Below, piece by piece: positions 1 through 9,057 of a DNA stretch of 64,000 bases. Location: the NCBI RefSeq assembly GCF_900114875.1, contig NZ_FPKW01000002.1:62001-126000 (forward strand), read 5' to 3'. Position 1 is the stretch's first letter. Each line of letters starts with the position of its first letter. The notes under the pieces are model-generated. The model saw only the letters and a list, made by a program, of their open reading frames with translations, was not told where the DNA came from and made no database searches. Source of the DNA: Chryseobacterium limigenitum. Lineage in GTDB: Bacteria > Bacteroidota > Bacteroidia > Flavobacteriales > Weeksellaceae. Made by a program: the position numbers and the translations under genes.

Positions 1-548
1 TAACAGATGATACAGGTTCTGCACAGAATTTATTAAGAGGAATATACTCAGATCCTACAATTTCGGCTTCTTATGGAGGTGGCGCAGGTTCGGTTTATGC
101 ATTGTCAAATAACGATGACCCTATTTTAAATGGTCCTTTTGGAGATGTAAGAGGCAAAAACTGGGGCGAAGACGCTTCTACAACAGTAAATGTTGCTGGA
201 TTAACAAGTGGATTTGTTCCATATAGCTATGCGCAACCAATTAATAGTGCAACTGCAAGAACGGGTATTTCAGGTCTTAGAAACAGTAGCTTAAATTTTA
301 TCTGGTTTGGAGATGGCGGGTTTTTAAGTAATGAAAATGCAAATGGAAGCCAATATCCAAGTATTACTATTGAGCCTTTTGTTGCTCCAGGTTCGGGAGG
401 TTATTTCCCTGTTCAAAAATCTACTTACGGAAGTGCGGGAAATGGATATGCAGCAGGAAGTATGCAGGTTCAGAATTCAATTTTATTCGCAAATATGATT
501 GCTTGGGCAATTAAGCAAGCAGAATTTAGCGGAATTAATACACAATAA
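1..548 (+). CDS. C-terminal part of a secreted or surface protein, 5' end outside window
   Basis: The reading frame is open from the left window edge to a TAA at 546-548, so this is the 3' end of a longer gene; a TTG at 102 is not needed as a start. The visible part is rich in Gly, Ser, Asn and aromatic residues, with motifs such as NDDPILNGPFGDV, FIWFGDGGF and a final helix QNSILFANMIAWAIKQA. That order (D-P-x(3)-G-P-F-G, later a G-D-G-G-F strand, then a terminal helix with N-x-I-x-W) resembles the end of ThuA/DUF4350-like amidotransferase-fold domains, but this is only inference. No T9SS sorting tail is visible. A strong hairpin follows at once, so it is the last gene of its transcript. Confidence 0.5.
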   Translation, partial: TDDTGSAQNLLRGIYSDPTISASYGGGAGSVYALSNNDDPILNGPFGDVRGKNWGEDASTTVNVAGLTSGFVPYSYAQPINSATARTGISGLRNSSLNFIWFGDGGFLSNENANGSQYPSITIEPFVAPGSGGYFPVQKSTYGSAGNGYAAGSMQVQNSILFANMIAWAIKQAEFSGINTQ

Positions 549-571
549 TATAATAATTCATTTTATGGAAA

Positions 572-605
572 GCTCGGGTGCGACGAAGTCGCGCCCGAGC
601 CTTTT
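572..605. terminator. GC-rich hairpin between convergent genes
   Basis: GCTCGGGTGCGAC and GTCGCGCCCGAGC form a 13-bp stem with one G-U pair and a 3-nt loop, followed on the plus strand by CTTTT. It lies between the end of the left-edge gene and the end of the convergent DUF1801 gene. The very high GC content in an AT-rich region also suits a dispersed palindromic repeat that serves as a terminator. Confidence 0.7.
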
Positions 606-951
606 ATTTAATATAAGTTTTAACTTCCTGAATCAAACTCAAAATCAATTCTACAGGTAGATCCTTTTCCATCTCAATCAAAAGGATTTTAAACTTCTTT
701 CTGCCTTCCTGAATCAATTCTGGATGTTCAATTCTGTCACCATGATAAAAGCTTACATAATGCTTCTTATGCTTTTTGCTGTAATATAAATAGCACAGCA
801 TTTTCTTTTTATATTTAAAAAATGGAAGCCCGAAACTCAAGGGTTCAGTAATATTTTCTTTATCGGATTCTAATATCTTTTGCCTTAAAAAAAGAAGAGT
901 ACTTCTTTCAGGCTCTTTAATTCTGTAGAAGTACTCTTGTATCGGGTTCAT
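604..951 (-). CDS. DUF1801 domain-containing protein
   Basis: A 115-residue soluble protein. The N-terminal helix with P-E-R-S-T-L-L-F-L-R-Q-K-I, then EPLSFGLPFFKYKKKMLCY and the His/aromatic strand KHKKHYVSFYHG match the DUF1801 (YdhG-like) fold: the E-x-x-S-F-G-x-P-F-F-x-Y-x-K-K signature followed by a strand with Y-V-S-F. Family members are small alpha/beta proteins related to the frataxin-like YdhG group and their biochemical role is not settled. The gene starts 23 nt downstream of the end of the ABC exporter gene on the same strand and could be read from the same transcript. No signal peptide. Confidence 0.75.
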   Translation of the reverse strand: MNPIQEYFYRIKEPERSTLLFLRQKILESDKENITEPLSFGLPFFKYKKKMLCYLYYSKKHKKHYVSFYHGDRIEHPELIQEGRKKFKILLIEMEKDLPVELILSLIQEVKTYIK

Positions 952-974
952 TTTAAATAAAAATTTAAAAAGAT

Positions 975-2813
975 TTAATCAAAATTCTGAAGCTCAACAA
1001 GTTTGTTATAAACTCCTCTTTTTGCAATAAGTTCGTGGTGGGTTCCCTGTTCTACGATATCGCCTTTTTCCATTACAACGATCCAGTCTGCTTTTTGGAT
1101 GGTTGAAAGTCTGTGTGCGATAACTAAGGATGTTCTGTTTTCCATCATTTTTTCAAGGGCATCCTGTACAAATTTTTCAGATTCAGTATCCAAAGCTGAA
1201 GTTGCTTCATCCAGAATCATAATTGGAGGATTTTTAAGAACCGCTCTCGCGATAGAAACCCTTTGTTTTTGACCTCCGGAAAGTTTGCCTCCATCATCTC
1301 CGATATTGGTATCATAACCATTAGGAAGCTGAGTGATGAAGATGTCTGCATTAGCAATCTTAGCAGCATTAATTACTTCTTCTTTCGTGGCATCAGGCTT
1401 ACCCATCAAAATGTTATTGTAAACCGTATCATTAAATAATACCGATTCCTGAGTTACCATTCCTAAAAGTTCTCTGAATTCTTTTAATTTTAAATGTTTG
1501 ATATTCACTCCGTCAATTAAAATTTCGCCTTCAGAAACATCATAGAATCTTGCTAGTAAGTTGGCAATGGTTGTTTTTCCGCTACCACTTTGTCCTACAA
1601 GAGCTACAGTTTTACCCTTTGGAATTGTAATTGAGAAATTTTTAAGAATTACATTGTCTTTATCATAGTAAAATCCAATGTTGTTAAATTCGATGTTATT
1701 ATTTAGTGTTGAAATTGAAACAGGATTTGCAACTTCATCAATTTTTACGTCTGCATCCAGGATTTCCAATACTCTCATCAAAGAAGCTTCTCCTTTCTGA
1801 ATGTTAGAAATTGAGCTTGATAAACTTTTCGCAGGAGGTAATATCTGGAAGAACATTCCTAAAAATACCAAGAAATCGGCAGGTGAAATGCTTTGTTCAA
1901 CAATAATCTGCTTTCCTCCGTACCAAGCGATGATCAAAAATGTAATTGATCCCAGAAATTCGCTCATTGGAGATGCCAATTCTTTCTTTCTACCCAGACT
2001 TATCGAGCTGGAAAGCCATCTGTTCATGGATTGCATAAATCTGTTATCCATTATTTTATCAGCATTAAAAATCTTGATCACTTTTGATGATTTCAGAGTT
2101 TCATCTACGATAGAAAATAATGTTCCCAATTCATGCTGAGCTTCGTGAGAATCTTTTTTAAGACTTTTCCCGATCAAAGCGATCATGGTTCCCATTACAG
2201 GTAAAACCAATAATGAAAATAGGGTCATTTGAGGGCTTAAAATGAATAAAGTAACCAATGTACTGATCAGCATAAACGGAGCATTAATAAGCTCAACTAA
2301 ACTTCCTAAAATGTTACCTTCAACTTCCCCTACATCATTCGACATACGGGACATCATATCTCCCTTTCGGCTATCCGTAAAAAATGAAACAGGTAAAGAC
2401 AATATTTTGCGATACATAGCACCGCGAAGGTCTTTTGTGACCCCTACACGATAATTAATCAATAAAAATGAACCTAAATATCGGAATACATTTCTCAATA
2501 AAAATGTAAAAGCTGTAATAATACACAACCCTGCAAGTACTTTCAACGAGCCATAATCTGTAACCAAGCTTTGTACATAATAGTTGGAATAATTCTTTAT
2601 ATAAGAGAAGAAATCAAGAAATTCTCCTGAGTAAACAGGTGGTGATTTGTATTCCTCTGGCTTTATGGTTCCGAAAAGCATTCCTAAAACCGGTAAAATA
2701 GTTCCTAAGGATGCAATCTGGAATAAAGAATACATTAGATTAAAAAATAAACTTCCGTAAATGTATTTTTGGTGCGGCCTCGCGAACTTTAGTATTTTTT
2801 TATATTCGTTCAT
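975..2813 (-). CDS. ABC transporter, fused permease/ATPase (MsbA-type exporter)
   Basis: A 612-residue half-transporter. Residues about 1-330 form the six-helix exporter membrane domain, including the conserved coupling segment LSLPVSFFTDSRKGDMMSRM. The nucleotide-binding domain carries Walker A GQSGSGKTT (about 405-413), signature LSGGQKQR (about 510), Walker B IMILDEATSALD (about 525-536) and the switch histidine in LVIAHRLSTI. Homodimers of this architecture flip lipids such as lipid A-core or export drugs and peptides; the substrate cannot be told from sequence. MsbA is a plausible role because Gram-negative Bacteroidota need one, but other MsbA-like paralogues usually exist. A CAAAATTA (-7 element on the minus strand) lies 19 nt upstream of the start. 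Confidence 0.85.
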   Translation of the reverse strand: MNEYKKILKFARPHQKYIYGSLFFNLMYSLFQIASLGTILPVLGMLFGTIKPEEYKSPPVYSGEFLDFFSYIKNYSNYYVQSLVTDYGSLKVLAGLCIITAFTFLLRNVFRYLGSFLLINYRVGVTKDLRGAMYRKILSLPVSFFTDSRKGDMMSRMSNDVGEVEGNILGSLVELINAPFMLISTLVTLFILSPQMTLFSLLVLPVMGTMIALIGKSLKKDSHEAQHELGTLFSIVDETLKSSKVIKIFNADKIMDNRFMQSMNRWLSSSISLGRKKELASPMSEFLGSITFLIIAWYGGKQIIVEQSISPADFLVFLGMFFQILPPAKSLSSSISNIQKGEASLMRVLEILDADVKIDEVANPVSISTLNNNIEFNNIGFYYDKDNVILKNFSITIPKGKTVALVGQSGSGKTTIANLLARFYDVSEGEILIDGVNIKHLKLKEFRELLGMVTQESVLFNDTVYNNILMGKPDATKEEVINAAKIANADIFITQLPNGYDTNIGDDGGKLSGGQKQRVSIARAVLKNPPIMILDEATSALDTESEKFVQDALEKMMENRTSLVIAHRLSTIQKADWIVVMEKGDIVEQGTHHELIAKRGVYNKLVELQNFD

Positions 2814-2832
2814 TCAATGAAAAATTGGATAG

Positions 2833-2840
2833 CAAAATTA
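2833..2840 (-). promoter_or_regulatory. Bacteroidota -7 element, ABC exporter gene
   Basis: On the minus strand this reads TAATTTTG, matching TAnnTTTG. It sits 19 nt before the ATG. No clear TTG -33 element was found at the usual distance. Confidence 0.5.
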
Positions 2841-2942
2841 ATTAAAATATAATGATAAGACGTTCTAAATCCTATTTTACTTTAATTAATATGTCCCAAT
2901 AGAATCTTTTTTGTTACAACGTGATTTTGTTAAAATCTATAT

Positions 2943-2982
2943 TTAAAAAAAAGAGTGCTACTTTTATAGGGTAACGCTCTTT
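2943..2982 (-). terminator. Rho-independent terminator after the M28 peptidase gene
   Basis: Read on the minus strand, AAAGAGCGTTAC pairs with GTAGCACTCTTT (12 bp with wobble and mismatch) and is followed by a run of T. It lies about 10 nt after the stop codon of the M28 peptidase gene. Confidence 0.75.
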
Positions 2983-2991
2983 TATTCTTTA

Positions 2992-3912
2992 TTAAAATTT
3001 CACCTTATCATTATACTTCGGAGCGAAGTTCTTAGGACTCAATTTTTCCAGTGTCTTCCCGAAATTATTGATAATCTGACTCATATTATCAAAATCAACT
3101 ATGTTTACATCGTCATTCACTTGGTGATAATGTTTAATTTTAGTCATATCAGCTGTAGAAATTGAGTGAGCAATAATTTTCTTTTTCACAAAGTTGACAT
3201 TATCTGATCTGTAAAATAACTGTTCAGAAGCATAAGGATCGGCGTTGATTTTTAATCCGTTCACTGCACTTTTATTGAAAAGCTCATCAAGATCAGAAAA
3301 TTCATCACCCGTCATGAAAACTGCATTTTTCCCGAATTGAGATTCTGTAGCTACCATTTCAAAATTGAAAAGAGCATATAAATTATTGTAAATTTTATCT
3401 AAATTTTTATCATCAGCAATTGCTGTAGAACCCAGCATTCCTTTTTCTTCACCATTAAATGCCATGAAAACCATTGAGAATTCAGGTTTTTTATTTTTAA
3501 AATAGTCTGAGATTCCGACTAAGGTTGTGATTCCGCTTGCGTCGTCATCCACTCCGTTATAGATATTATCGCCACTTTTATTGTTCATTCCGATGTGATC
3601 GAAATGTCCTGAGAAACCTAGATATTTATCAGTTTTTCCTTTTTGAACACCACAAACATTATAAACAGTTTTCCCTTTATAAGTAAATGGCACCAAATAA
3701 GAATTTCCTGTACAATATTCTAAATTATTTTCTTTGAAAAGCTTTGCAATATAGTTTGCTGCATTATCATTTTCAGGAGTTCCGATTTCACGGCCTTTCA
3801 TTTCGTCTGATGCCAACGTTGAAATTACAGTATTTATTCTTTCCTTAGAAACTTCCTGTGCGAAAGTAAATGCTGAGAAAAGGGATAGAGTAAGGTAAGC
3901 TAGTTTTTTCAT
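2992..3912 (-). CDS. Secreted M28 family metallopeptidase
   Basis: A 306-residue zinc aminopeptidase-like protein. I chose the ATG at 3912 because it starts a signal peptide, MKKLAYLTLSLFSAFTFAQ, typical of Bacteroidota Sec signals ending A-Q; the longer open frame to 4029 adds an implausible aromatic leader. M28 zinc-site motifs are in order: SGHFDHIG (His103), NGVDDDASG (Asp122 region), FNGEEKGMLGS (Glu155/Glu156) and a late HYHQVNDD (C-terminal ligand His). The protein should act in the periplasm or outside the cell, removing amino acids from peptides. A terminator follows directly, and the upstream DUF4293 gene has its own terminator, so it is probably monocistronic. Confidence 0.85.
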   Translation of the reverse strand: MKKLAYLTLSLFSAFTFAQEVSKERINTVISTLASDEMKGREIGTPENDNAANYIAKLFKENNLEYCTGNSYLVPFTYKGKTVYNVCGVQKGKTDKYLGFSGHFDHIGMNNKSGDNIYNGVDDDASGITTLVGISDYFKNKKPEFSMVFMAFNGEEKGMLGSTAIADDKNLDKIYNNLYALFNFEMVATESQFGKNAVFMTGDEFSDLDELFNKSAVNGLKINADPYASEQLFYRSDNVNFVKKKIIAHSISTADMTKIKHYHQVNDDVNIVDFDNMSQIINNFGKTLEKLSPKNFAPKYNDKVKF

Positions 3913-4029
3913 GAATAGATAAATTTTAATAATCTGTCGCAATTTAAAATAAAATGTTGCAATAAGCTGTATAAATTTTGTTTCCCACTGATCTGTGGGA
4001 GAAAAGAAAAAATTAGAAATCAAAAACAA

Positions 4030-4056
4030 AAAAACAGCTCCTAAAAAGAAGCTGTT
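4030..4056 (-). terminator. Rho-independent terminator after the DUF4293 gene
   Basis: AACAGCT at 4033-4039 pairs with AGCTGTT at 4050-4056. On the minus strand the stem is followed by TTTTTTTG. Confidence 0.75.
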
Positions 4057-4080
4057 CTACTCAAAAAATCGTTGTTTAGG

Positions 4081-4470
4081 TTATCGAAGTCTGTCTACAG
4101 ATTTCACGAGCCTCTCATCTTTACGGATGTAAATGTTTGCAATAAGCAGACAGATAATCGCTATCAAAGGAAAAATCGGCTCAATACCCTTCTCAGGAAG
4201 TTGAATTCCTCCGGGTAAGCTTAGTATCCAGTACGCCAATACACCAATCAACAAAACGTTTATAATGATGCTGATATGATTCAGCAAAATTTGTCTTTTT
4301 CTGTTTTTAAAGCTGAATACACTTAGTAATCCAACCAAAACAAGTACCACACTACCAATATTTATCACAGGAATGGTACCGAAAACGGCAACATCTTGTC
4401 CTGTAACGAACAGAAACACAGCAGCTAAAACTGCCAGAAAAACCCATATAGTCTGTATTCTTTGTAGCAT
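4081..4470 (-). CDS. DUF4293 family integral membrane protein
   Basis: Starting at the internal ATG (4470), the protein is 129 residues, MLQRIQTIWVFLAVLAA..., which is how DUF4293 proteins begin (M-L-Q-R-I-Q-T-x-[WY]); the extra 30 codons of the open frame are probably untranslated. Four hydrophobic segments are visible (about 5-25, 35-52, 65-85, 97-115), with short charged loops FKNRKRQ and a C-terminal YIRKDERLVKSVDRLR. The family is conserved in Bacteroidota and its function is unknown. It lies divergent from rho, as DUF4293 genes commonly do in flavobacteria; that arrangement is from general knowledge, not tested here. Confidence 0.8.
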   Translation of the reverse strand: MLQRIQTIWVFLAVLAAVFLFVTGQDVAVFGTIPVINIGSVVLVLVGLLSVFSFKNRKRQILLNHISIIINVLLIGVLAYWILSLPGGIQLPEKGIEPIFPLIAIICLLIANIYIRKDERLVKSVDRLR

Positions 4471-4488
4471 TGAATATTTAATTCTAGG

Positions 4489-4496
4489 CAAAAGTA
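4489..4496 (-). promoter_or_regulatory. -7 element, DUF4293 gene
   Basis: The minus strand reads TACTTTTG, 18 nt before the chosen ATG at 4470. This supports the internal start rather than the longer open frame beginning at 4560. Confidence 0.5.
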
Positions 4497-4614
4497 GTAT
4501 AAATTTTGCACAATTCAAAAATAAGTGTAGATTTGCATTATACAATGTACTTGAAAACAATAGTCACCGGACTTACTTTTCTTACTCACAATTAATTACA
4601 TTTTTACATTAAAT

Positions 4615-6525
4615 ATGTTTAACATAGAAACGTTAAGGTCAAAATCCGTAACGGAACTGACTAAAATCTTAAAGGATTTGGGCGTTAAAGTTGCAAGAAA
4701 CAGCAATGAGAATGATAAAATCTTTGCAGTTCTTGATTTTCAGGCTTCTAACCCTAAAGTTGCAAAAGATTATTTCAACGCCACAGAAAGCAGTATGAAT
4801 ACTGAAGAAAATCCGCCAGAGAAAGAAGCGAAAGCTCCTGTAAAAAAGGCTGCTCCGAAAAGGACGCCAAAACCAAAGCCTGAGGCAAAAGCTCCGGTAG
4901 AAACAAAACCAAAAGAAGAAGAAAAAGCTGTTGAAAAAGAAATTGTTTCCGAAGAAGTAAAACCTCAAGCTCCAAAAGCTGAAACTGCAAATGATGATGA
5001 TGCGGCAGCGAAGGCAGAAGCAGCAAGGAAAAAAAGAAAAAGGCTTCCTACAAATACAAGCAATGTAGAAAACCCTGTTCAGGAAAAAACGCAAGCTCCT
5101 AAAAATACAGAACCTCAGGAATCTGCTCCTGTTGCAGAAGAAAAGCCTGGCAACGCCCAAAGACAACCGCAGGGCAGACCTCAAAAAGGACAAAACCATC
5201 CACAGAACAGTGGAAACCAACATAAAAACCAAAACCCGAACCAAGGTCAGAGTTCAAATCAAAATCCTAATCATGGACAGGCTCAAAATCCTAACCAAGG
5301 GCAAAATCAAAACCAAAATTCGAATCAGAATCAGAACCCTAATCAAAATCAAAACAGGCATTCTGACAGAAACGAAGACCATCATGAACAACACAGAAAA
5401 GAGTTCAATTTTGATGGAATGGTAAGTATTGAAGGGGTTTTAGAAATATTACCGGATAACTACGGATTTTTACGTTCTTCAGATTTCAGTTATATTTCTT
5501 CTCCGGATGATGTATATGTTTCAACAGCACAGATCAGAAATTTCGGGTTGAAAACTGGTGATACGGTAAGAGGTATCGTAAGACTTCCAAAAGAAGGTGA
5601 AAAATACTTTTCTTTATTAAAACCAGTAGAAGTTAACGGCCGTGATCTTGCATTTATAAAAGATCGTGTTGCTTTTGAATATTTAACTCCACTTTTCCCT
5701 GAAGAGAAATTTAACCTGGCAGGAGATAATTCAACGCTTTCTACAAGAATTGTTGATTTATTCGCGCCAATCGGGAAAGGGCAGAGAGCAATGATCGTTG
5801 CACAGCCGAAAACCGGTAAAACGATGTTGTTGAAAGATATTGCTAATTCTATTGCATCCAATCACCCGGAAGTATATATGATGGTTCTTTTGATCGACGA
5901 ACGTCCTGAAGAAGTTACCGATATGGAAAGAAGTGTAAATGCAGAAGTTATTGCATCTACATTTGATGAAGCGGCAGATAAGCACGTAAAAGTGGCCAAC
6001 CTTGTTTTAGCGAAAGCTCAGAGAATGGTTGAATGCGGACACGATGTTGTGATTTTATTAGACTCAATTACAAGATTAGCAAGAGCTTACAATACGGTAA
6101 CGCCTGCATCCGGTAAGGTTCTTTCAGGAGGTGTTGATGCAAATGCTCTTCACAAGCCGAAAAGATTCTTCGGTGCGGCTAGAAAGATTGAAGGCGGTGG
6201 ATCTTTAACGATTATTGCAACAGCACTTATTGATACAGGTTCTAAAATGGATGAAGTTATTTTTGAAGAATTCAAAGGTACCGGAAACATGGAGCTTCAA
6301 TTAGACAGAAAAATTGCAAACAGAAGAATTTATCCAGCTATTGATCTTATTTCTTCAAGTACAAGAAGAGACGATTTATTGCTAGATGAGGTTACTTCGC
6401 AGAGAATGTGGATCTTCAGAAAATATCTTTCTGAAATGAATCCTATTGAAGCAATGGAATTTGTAAATAAAAACATCAGAGGAACTTTAAATAATGAAGA
6501 GTTCTTGATGTCCATGAATAAATAA
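4615..6525 (+). CDS. rho: Transcription termination factor Rho with long disordered insertion
   Basis: A 636-residue Rho, far longer than the roughly 420 residues of E. coli Rho. Order: Rho_N helical domain (about 1-45, [16 protein letters not shown]); a low-complexity insert (about 60-268) with a Lys/Pro/Ala/Glu-rich half and then an Asn/Gln/Pro/Gly-rich half; the cold-shock-like RNA-binding domain (about 270-345, [18 protein letters not shown]); and the hexameric RecA-like ATPase with Walker [12 protein letters not shown] (about 395-405), Walker [18 protein letters not shown]-loop [20 protein letters not shown] and the arginine region [15 protein letters not shown]. It terminates transcription as an RNA-dependent ATP-driven hexamer. 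Strong terminator downstream; monocistronic. Confidence 0.97.
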   Translation: MFNIETLRSKSVTELTKILKDLGVKVARNSNENDKIFAVLDFQASNPKVAKDYFNATESSMNTEENPPEKEAKAPVKKAAPKRTPKPKPEAKAPVETKPKEEEKAVEKEIVSEEVKPQAPKAETANDDDAAAKAEAARKKRKRLPTNTSNVENPVQEKTQAPKNTEPQESAPVAEEKPGNAQRQPQGRPQKGQNHPQNSGNQHKNQNPNQGQSSNQNPNHGQAQNPNQGQNQNQNSNQNQNPNQNQNRHSDRNEDHHEQHRKEFNFDGMVSIEGVLEILPDNYGFLRSSDFSYISSPDDVYVSTAQIRNFGLKTGDTVRGIVRLPKEGEKYFSLLKPVEVNGRDLAFIKDRVAFEYLTPLFPEEKFNLAGDNSTLSTRIVDLFAPIGKGQRAMIVAQPKTGKTMLLKDIANSIASNHPEVYMMVLLIDERPEEVTDMERSVNAEVIASTFDEAADKHVKVANLVLAKAQRMVECGHDVVILLDSITRLARAYNTVTPASGKVLSGGVDANALHKPKRFFGAARKIEGGGSLTIIATALIDTGSKMDEVIFEEFKGTGNMELQLDRKIANRRIYPAIDLISSSTRRDDLLLDEVTSQRMWIFRKYLSEMNPIEAMEFVNKNIRGTLNNEEFLMSMNK

Positions 6526-6549
6526 TTTAATTTAATATTGTTAAATGAG

Positions 6550-6580
6550 AAGCACAGGTTTTATATCTGTGCTTTTTGTT
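6550..6580 (+). terminator. Rho-independent terminator after rho
   Basis: AAGCACAG (6550-6557) pairs with CTGTGCTT (6567-6574), followed by TTTGTTTT. Confidence 0.8.
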
Positions 6581-6670
6581 TTGATTTTTTCTAAACTTAA
6601 ATTTTTTAATTAAAAGTATTATAGAATCTACTATATCAATGTTAAAGATTTATTAAAATAATCCCCAATT

Positions 6671-6702
6671 TTTGATAATCGGTCATTTATTGGCTAACTT
6701 TG
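6671..6702 (+). promoter_or_regulatory. Promoter of superoxide dismutase gene
   Basis: TTTG at 6671-6674 (-33 element) is followed after 20 nt by TAACTTTG at 6695-6702 (-7 element). This fits the Bacteroidota sigma-ABfr consensus TTG-N17-23-TAnnTTTG. The start codon is 24 nt further on. Confidence 0.75.
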
Positions 6703-6726
6703 AATTATAACATTAAAAATAAAATT

Positions 6727-7323
6727 ATGTCATTTGAATTACCAAAATTAGGATATGCTTACGATGCATTAGAGCCAACTATTGATGCAAGAACTATGGA
6801 GATTCACCATACAAAGCATCACCAAGCATATATCGACAATTTAAATAAAGCAATTGAAGGTACAGAATTAGCTGGAAAAACGATCGAAGAGATCTGCCAG
6901 ACTGGAACTGACAAGCCTGCAGTAAGAAATAACGGTGGAGGTCACTTCAACCACTCTTTATTCTGGGAAATTTTAACTCCAGGGGGAAGCAATGAGCCTG
7001 TAGGAAACGTAAAAGCGGCTATCGAGACTTACGGTGGTCTTGAAAAATTCAAAACAGATTTTTCTGAGGCTGCTAAAACTAGATTTGGTTCTGGATGGGC
7101 TTGGTTAGTTAAAAATGCTGACGGTTCTGTTTCTGTTTCTTCTACTCCAAACCAAGATAACCCGTTAATGCCTGTTGCGGACATTAAAGGAACTCCTGTT
7201 TTAGGATTAGACGTTTGGGAGCATGCTTATTATTTAAATTACCAAAACAGAAGACCTGATTATGTTTCAGCGTTTTTCTCTGTTGTAAACTGGGATAAAG
7301 TTGAGGAATTATTCAACAAATAA
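6727..7323 (+). CDS. sodA: Superoxide dismutase (Fe/Mn family)
   Basis: I use the ATG at 6727 ([17 protein letters not shown]), the normal N-terminus of the family; an upstream in-frame codon at 6700 lies inside the -7 promoter element. The protein has 198 residues. Metal ligands are visible: His27 in [12 protein letters not shown], the second His in [11 protein letters not shown], and Asp and His in [15 protein letters not shown]. The Gly in GGGHFNH and the Gln in [11 protein letters not shown] are the pattern usual for manganese-preferring or cambialistic enzymes rather than strict iron enzymes. It disproportionates superoxide to peroxide and oxygen in the cytoplasm; no signal peptide. Single-gene transcript with promoter and terminator both recognisable. 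Confidence 0.95.
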   Translation: MSFELPKLGYAYDALEPTIDARTMEIHHTKHHQAYIDNLNKAIEGTELAGKTIEEICQTGTDKPAVRNNGGGHFNHSLFWEILTPGGSNEPVGNVKAAIETYGGLEKFKTDFSEAAKTRFGSGWAWLVKNADGSVSVSSTPNQDNPLMPVADIKGTPVLGLDVWEHAYYLNYQNRRPDYVSAFFSVVNWDKVEELFNK

Positions 7324-7344
7324 TCTTCAGACAATATAAAAATT

Positions 7345-7374
7345 AAAGGTTCAGAATTTTCTGAACCTTTTTTA
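7345..7374. terminator. Bidirectional terminator between sodA and DUF6146 gene
   Basis: AAAGGTTCAGAA (7345-7356) pairs perfectly with TTCTGAACCTTT (7359-7370) and is followed by TTTT on the plus strand. It can serve both convergent genes. Confidence 0.8.
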
Positions 7375-7377
7375 TTG

Positions 7378-7800
7378 TCATATAGCATCACTTCCGGAAA
7401 GTCCGTTCATGCGTAATCCGTATTTCCAGTTTACATATGCAAAAACCTGATACAGCTTATATTCGAATTTTAGGCCATAATTTTCTTTCGGATCATAATC
7501 TATGGAAGATTCAATAACATTTCGGTATCGTCCGGATGTATAATATGAGTTCCATTCGCTTACCAGAAATGTATTTTTAGTTTTTAAATAAGATTCTGAA
7601 TATTGGCTCATCGGTTTTGCAATGGCGCTCAGAAAATAATCAAATTGGGTGTCTATTACGGTAATATCCCATTCGCCATCATCATTCTTCTCAGGTTTCA
7701 TTTCTGATTTTTCCGGATCACTTTTAGGGCTGGTTTGTGATGAACAACTAAAAGGAATAAATATGATAAATAATATTAAAATTAAATTTTTCATGCTCAT
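7378..7800 (-). CDS. DUF6146 family lipoprotein
   Basis: About 140 residues. Translation probably begins at ATG 7800 (MSMKNLI) or 7794 (MKNLI); both give a lipoprotein signal, ILFIIFIPFSC, with lipobox cysteine about 18 residues in. After a charged linker (KSDPEKSEMKPEKNDDGEWD) comes the conserved segment IDTQFDYFLSAIAKPMSQYS, then the strand NTFLVSEWNSYYTSGRYRNV and YDYKLYQVFAYVNWKYG-type residues at the end, which I recognise as DUF6146. The role is unknown; it should be anchored in the outer membrane facing the periplasm. It is convergent with sodA and shares its terminator. Confidence 0.65.
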   Translation of the reverse strand: MSMKNLILILFIIFIPFSCSSQTSPKSDPEKSEMKPEKNDDGEWDITVIDTQFDYFLSAIAKPMSQYSESYLKTKNTFLVSEWNSYYTSGRYRNVIESSIDYDPKENYGLKFEYKLYQVFAYVNWKYGLRMNGLSGSDAI

Positions 7801-7811
7801 AAAGTTACACA

Positions 7812-7837
7812 AAAAAAGCACCCGAATCGAGTGCTTT
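7812..7837 (-). terminator. Terminator after the endonuclease/phosphatase gene
   Basis: AAAGCAC (7815-7821) pairs with GTGCTTT (7831-7837), with CGA/TCG inside the loop. On the minus strand a T run follows. Confidence 0.75.
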
Positions 7838-7842
7838 ATATT

Positions 7843-9033
7843 TTAAGGTTCTTTTTGAAGAATGACAAATGCCGGAAAGTGGTCACTGTAACCTCCCGTA
7901 AATTGATCCCCATTCCAGGATCTGAAAGGATAGCCTTTATAATTTCCTTCTTTATTAACTAAATATGCCGGAGCATAAATTTCAGCTTTAAAAACAGAAT
8001 ATTCTTTCGTTACCTGATCGGAAATCAAATTCTTAGAAACAATAATCTGATCAAACAAGTTTGGCGCATCCTGATAAGCCAAAGAAGCAACTCCTTTTTT
8101 ATACAATGGATACATCAAATTAAGATAAGGATTTGCATCGCTTAAATCTTTAGGACTCGCCTGAGCTTTTAAATGATTTTTTAAACTTGAACTCACAGGG
8201 TCATCGTTAAAATCTCCCATGGCAAAAAGTTTCGTTGATGGATCTGCTGTTCTTATACTGTCCATTTGCTGTTTCAGTAAAGCTGCAGCTGCATTTCTTT
8301 TTGGTAAAGAAATCGCTTCACCACCTCTTCTTGAAGGCCAGTGATTCATAAAGAATGCCACTTTTTCATTATCAAGGAAACCTGTAACTACCAAAATATC
8401 TCTTGTGTATTCTCTTCTTCCGTCGTCACCGTAAACTTTCAGTTCTTTTTTTAGAGAATTTGTTACCGTAAATCTTCTTTTTTGATAGATCAAAGCAACA
8501 TCAATTCCTCTGTAGTCATAAGAGTTGTAATGGATAATTCCGTAATCGAATTTTGCCAAAGCCGGTTGCTTAATTAAGTCCTGGATAACCTGTCTGTTTT
8601 CAACCTCAATTAAACCAACAACTGCGGGAGCTGTTTTCGTGTATTGTGAACCAAGTTCGGAGATTACTTTAGCTTCATTAGCCAATTTTGCGTTGTAAAT
8701 TTTAGTATTGTAATTTTTACCGCTGCTGGGTGTAAACTCTTCAGAACCACTTTGATATCTTACTACTTTTTTACCTTTTAAAGAACTGTCGCTCCAGTTT
8801 CCGTCATATTTTTCGGCCTCTAAAAATTTAATGGAATCCAAAGGAATACTTCTGTGAAAAGCCGGATTTTTTATGTCTTTCGTGCCGTCTATATAATCTG
8901 CGGAACGTATCGTGTCCCAAAGGTTTTCTACATTTAAAAAACCTACTGCGGCAACTTTTCTTAATTTACCTTGCTGTTGTGCGAAAGTCATTACCGTACA
9001 AATCACGGCAATGAAACTTAAAAATTTTCTCAT
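7843..9033 (-). CDS. Secreted endonuclease/exonuclease/phosphatase family protein
   Basis: A 396-residue protein with Sec signal peptide MRKFLSFIAVICTVMTFAQ. The DNase I-like fold is shown by FLNVENLWD near the N-terminus (metal-site Asn), VVGLIEVEN (catalytic Glu), MNHWPSRRGG (His), FAMGDFNDDP (Asp/Asn) and GGYSDHFPAFV (catalytic Asp-His). These enzymes cut phosphodiester or phosphomonoester bonds; extracellular nuclease or phosphatase activity on released nucleic acid or lipid head groups is likely, but the substrate is not decided by sequence. It is divergent from a TonB receptor and its DUF5689 lipoprotein; the three may form one nutrient system. A -7 element lies 24 nt upstream of the start. 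Confidence 0.85.
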   Translation of the reverse strand: MRKFLSFIAVICTVMTFAQQQGKLRKVAAVGFLNVENLWDTIRSADYIDGTKDIKNPAFHRSIPLDSIKFLEAEKYDGNWSDSSLKGKKVVRYQSGSEEFTPSSGKNYNTKIYNAKLANEAKVISELGSQYTKTAPAVVGLIEVENRQVIQDLIKQPALAKFDYGIIHYNSYDYRGIDVALIYQKRRFTVTNSLKKELKVYGDDGRREYTRDILVVTGFLDNEKVAFFMNHWPSRRGGEAISLPKRNAAAALLKQQMDSIRTADPSTKLFAMGDFNDDPVSSSLKNHLKAQASPKDLSDANPYLNLMYPLYKKGVASLAYQDAPNLFDQIIVSKNLISDQVTKEYSVFKAEIYAPAYLVNKEGNYKGYPFRSWNGDQFTGGYSDHFPAFVILQKEP

Positions 9034-9057
9034 TTAATATTAAAATTAATTAATCGA

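Noticed and set aside
3913..4029. N-terminal extension of the M28 peptidase
   Set aside because: Would place 39 aromatic-rich residues before a standard signal peptide starting at 3912.
4669..5244. Antisense open frame of 191 codons within rho
   Set aside because: It mirrors the low-complexity Lys/Pro/Asn-rich insert of Rho and translates into Phe/Arg-rich text with no fold or start signal; a shadow of a biased sense sequence.
6700..6726. N-terminal extension of superoxide dismutase
   Set aside because: Starts inside the -7 promoter element and does not fit the family N-terminus.
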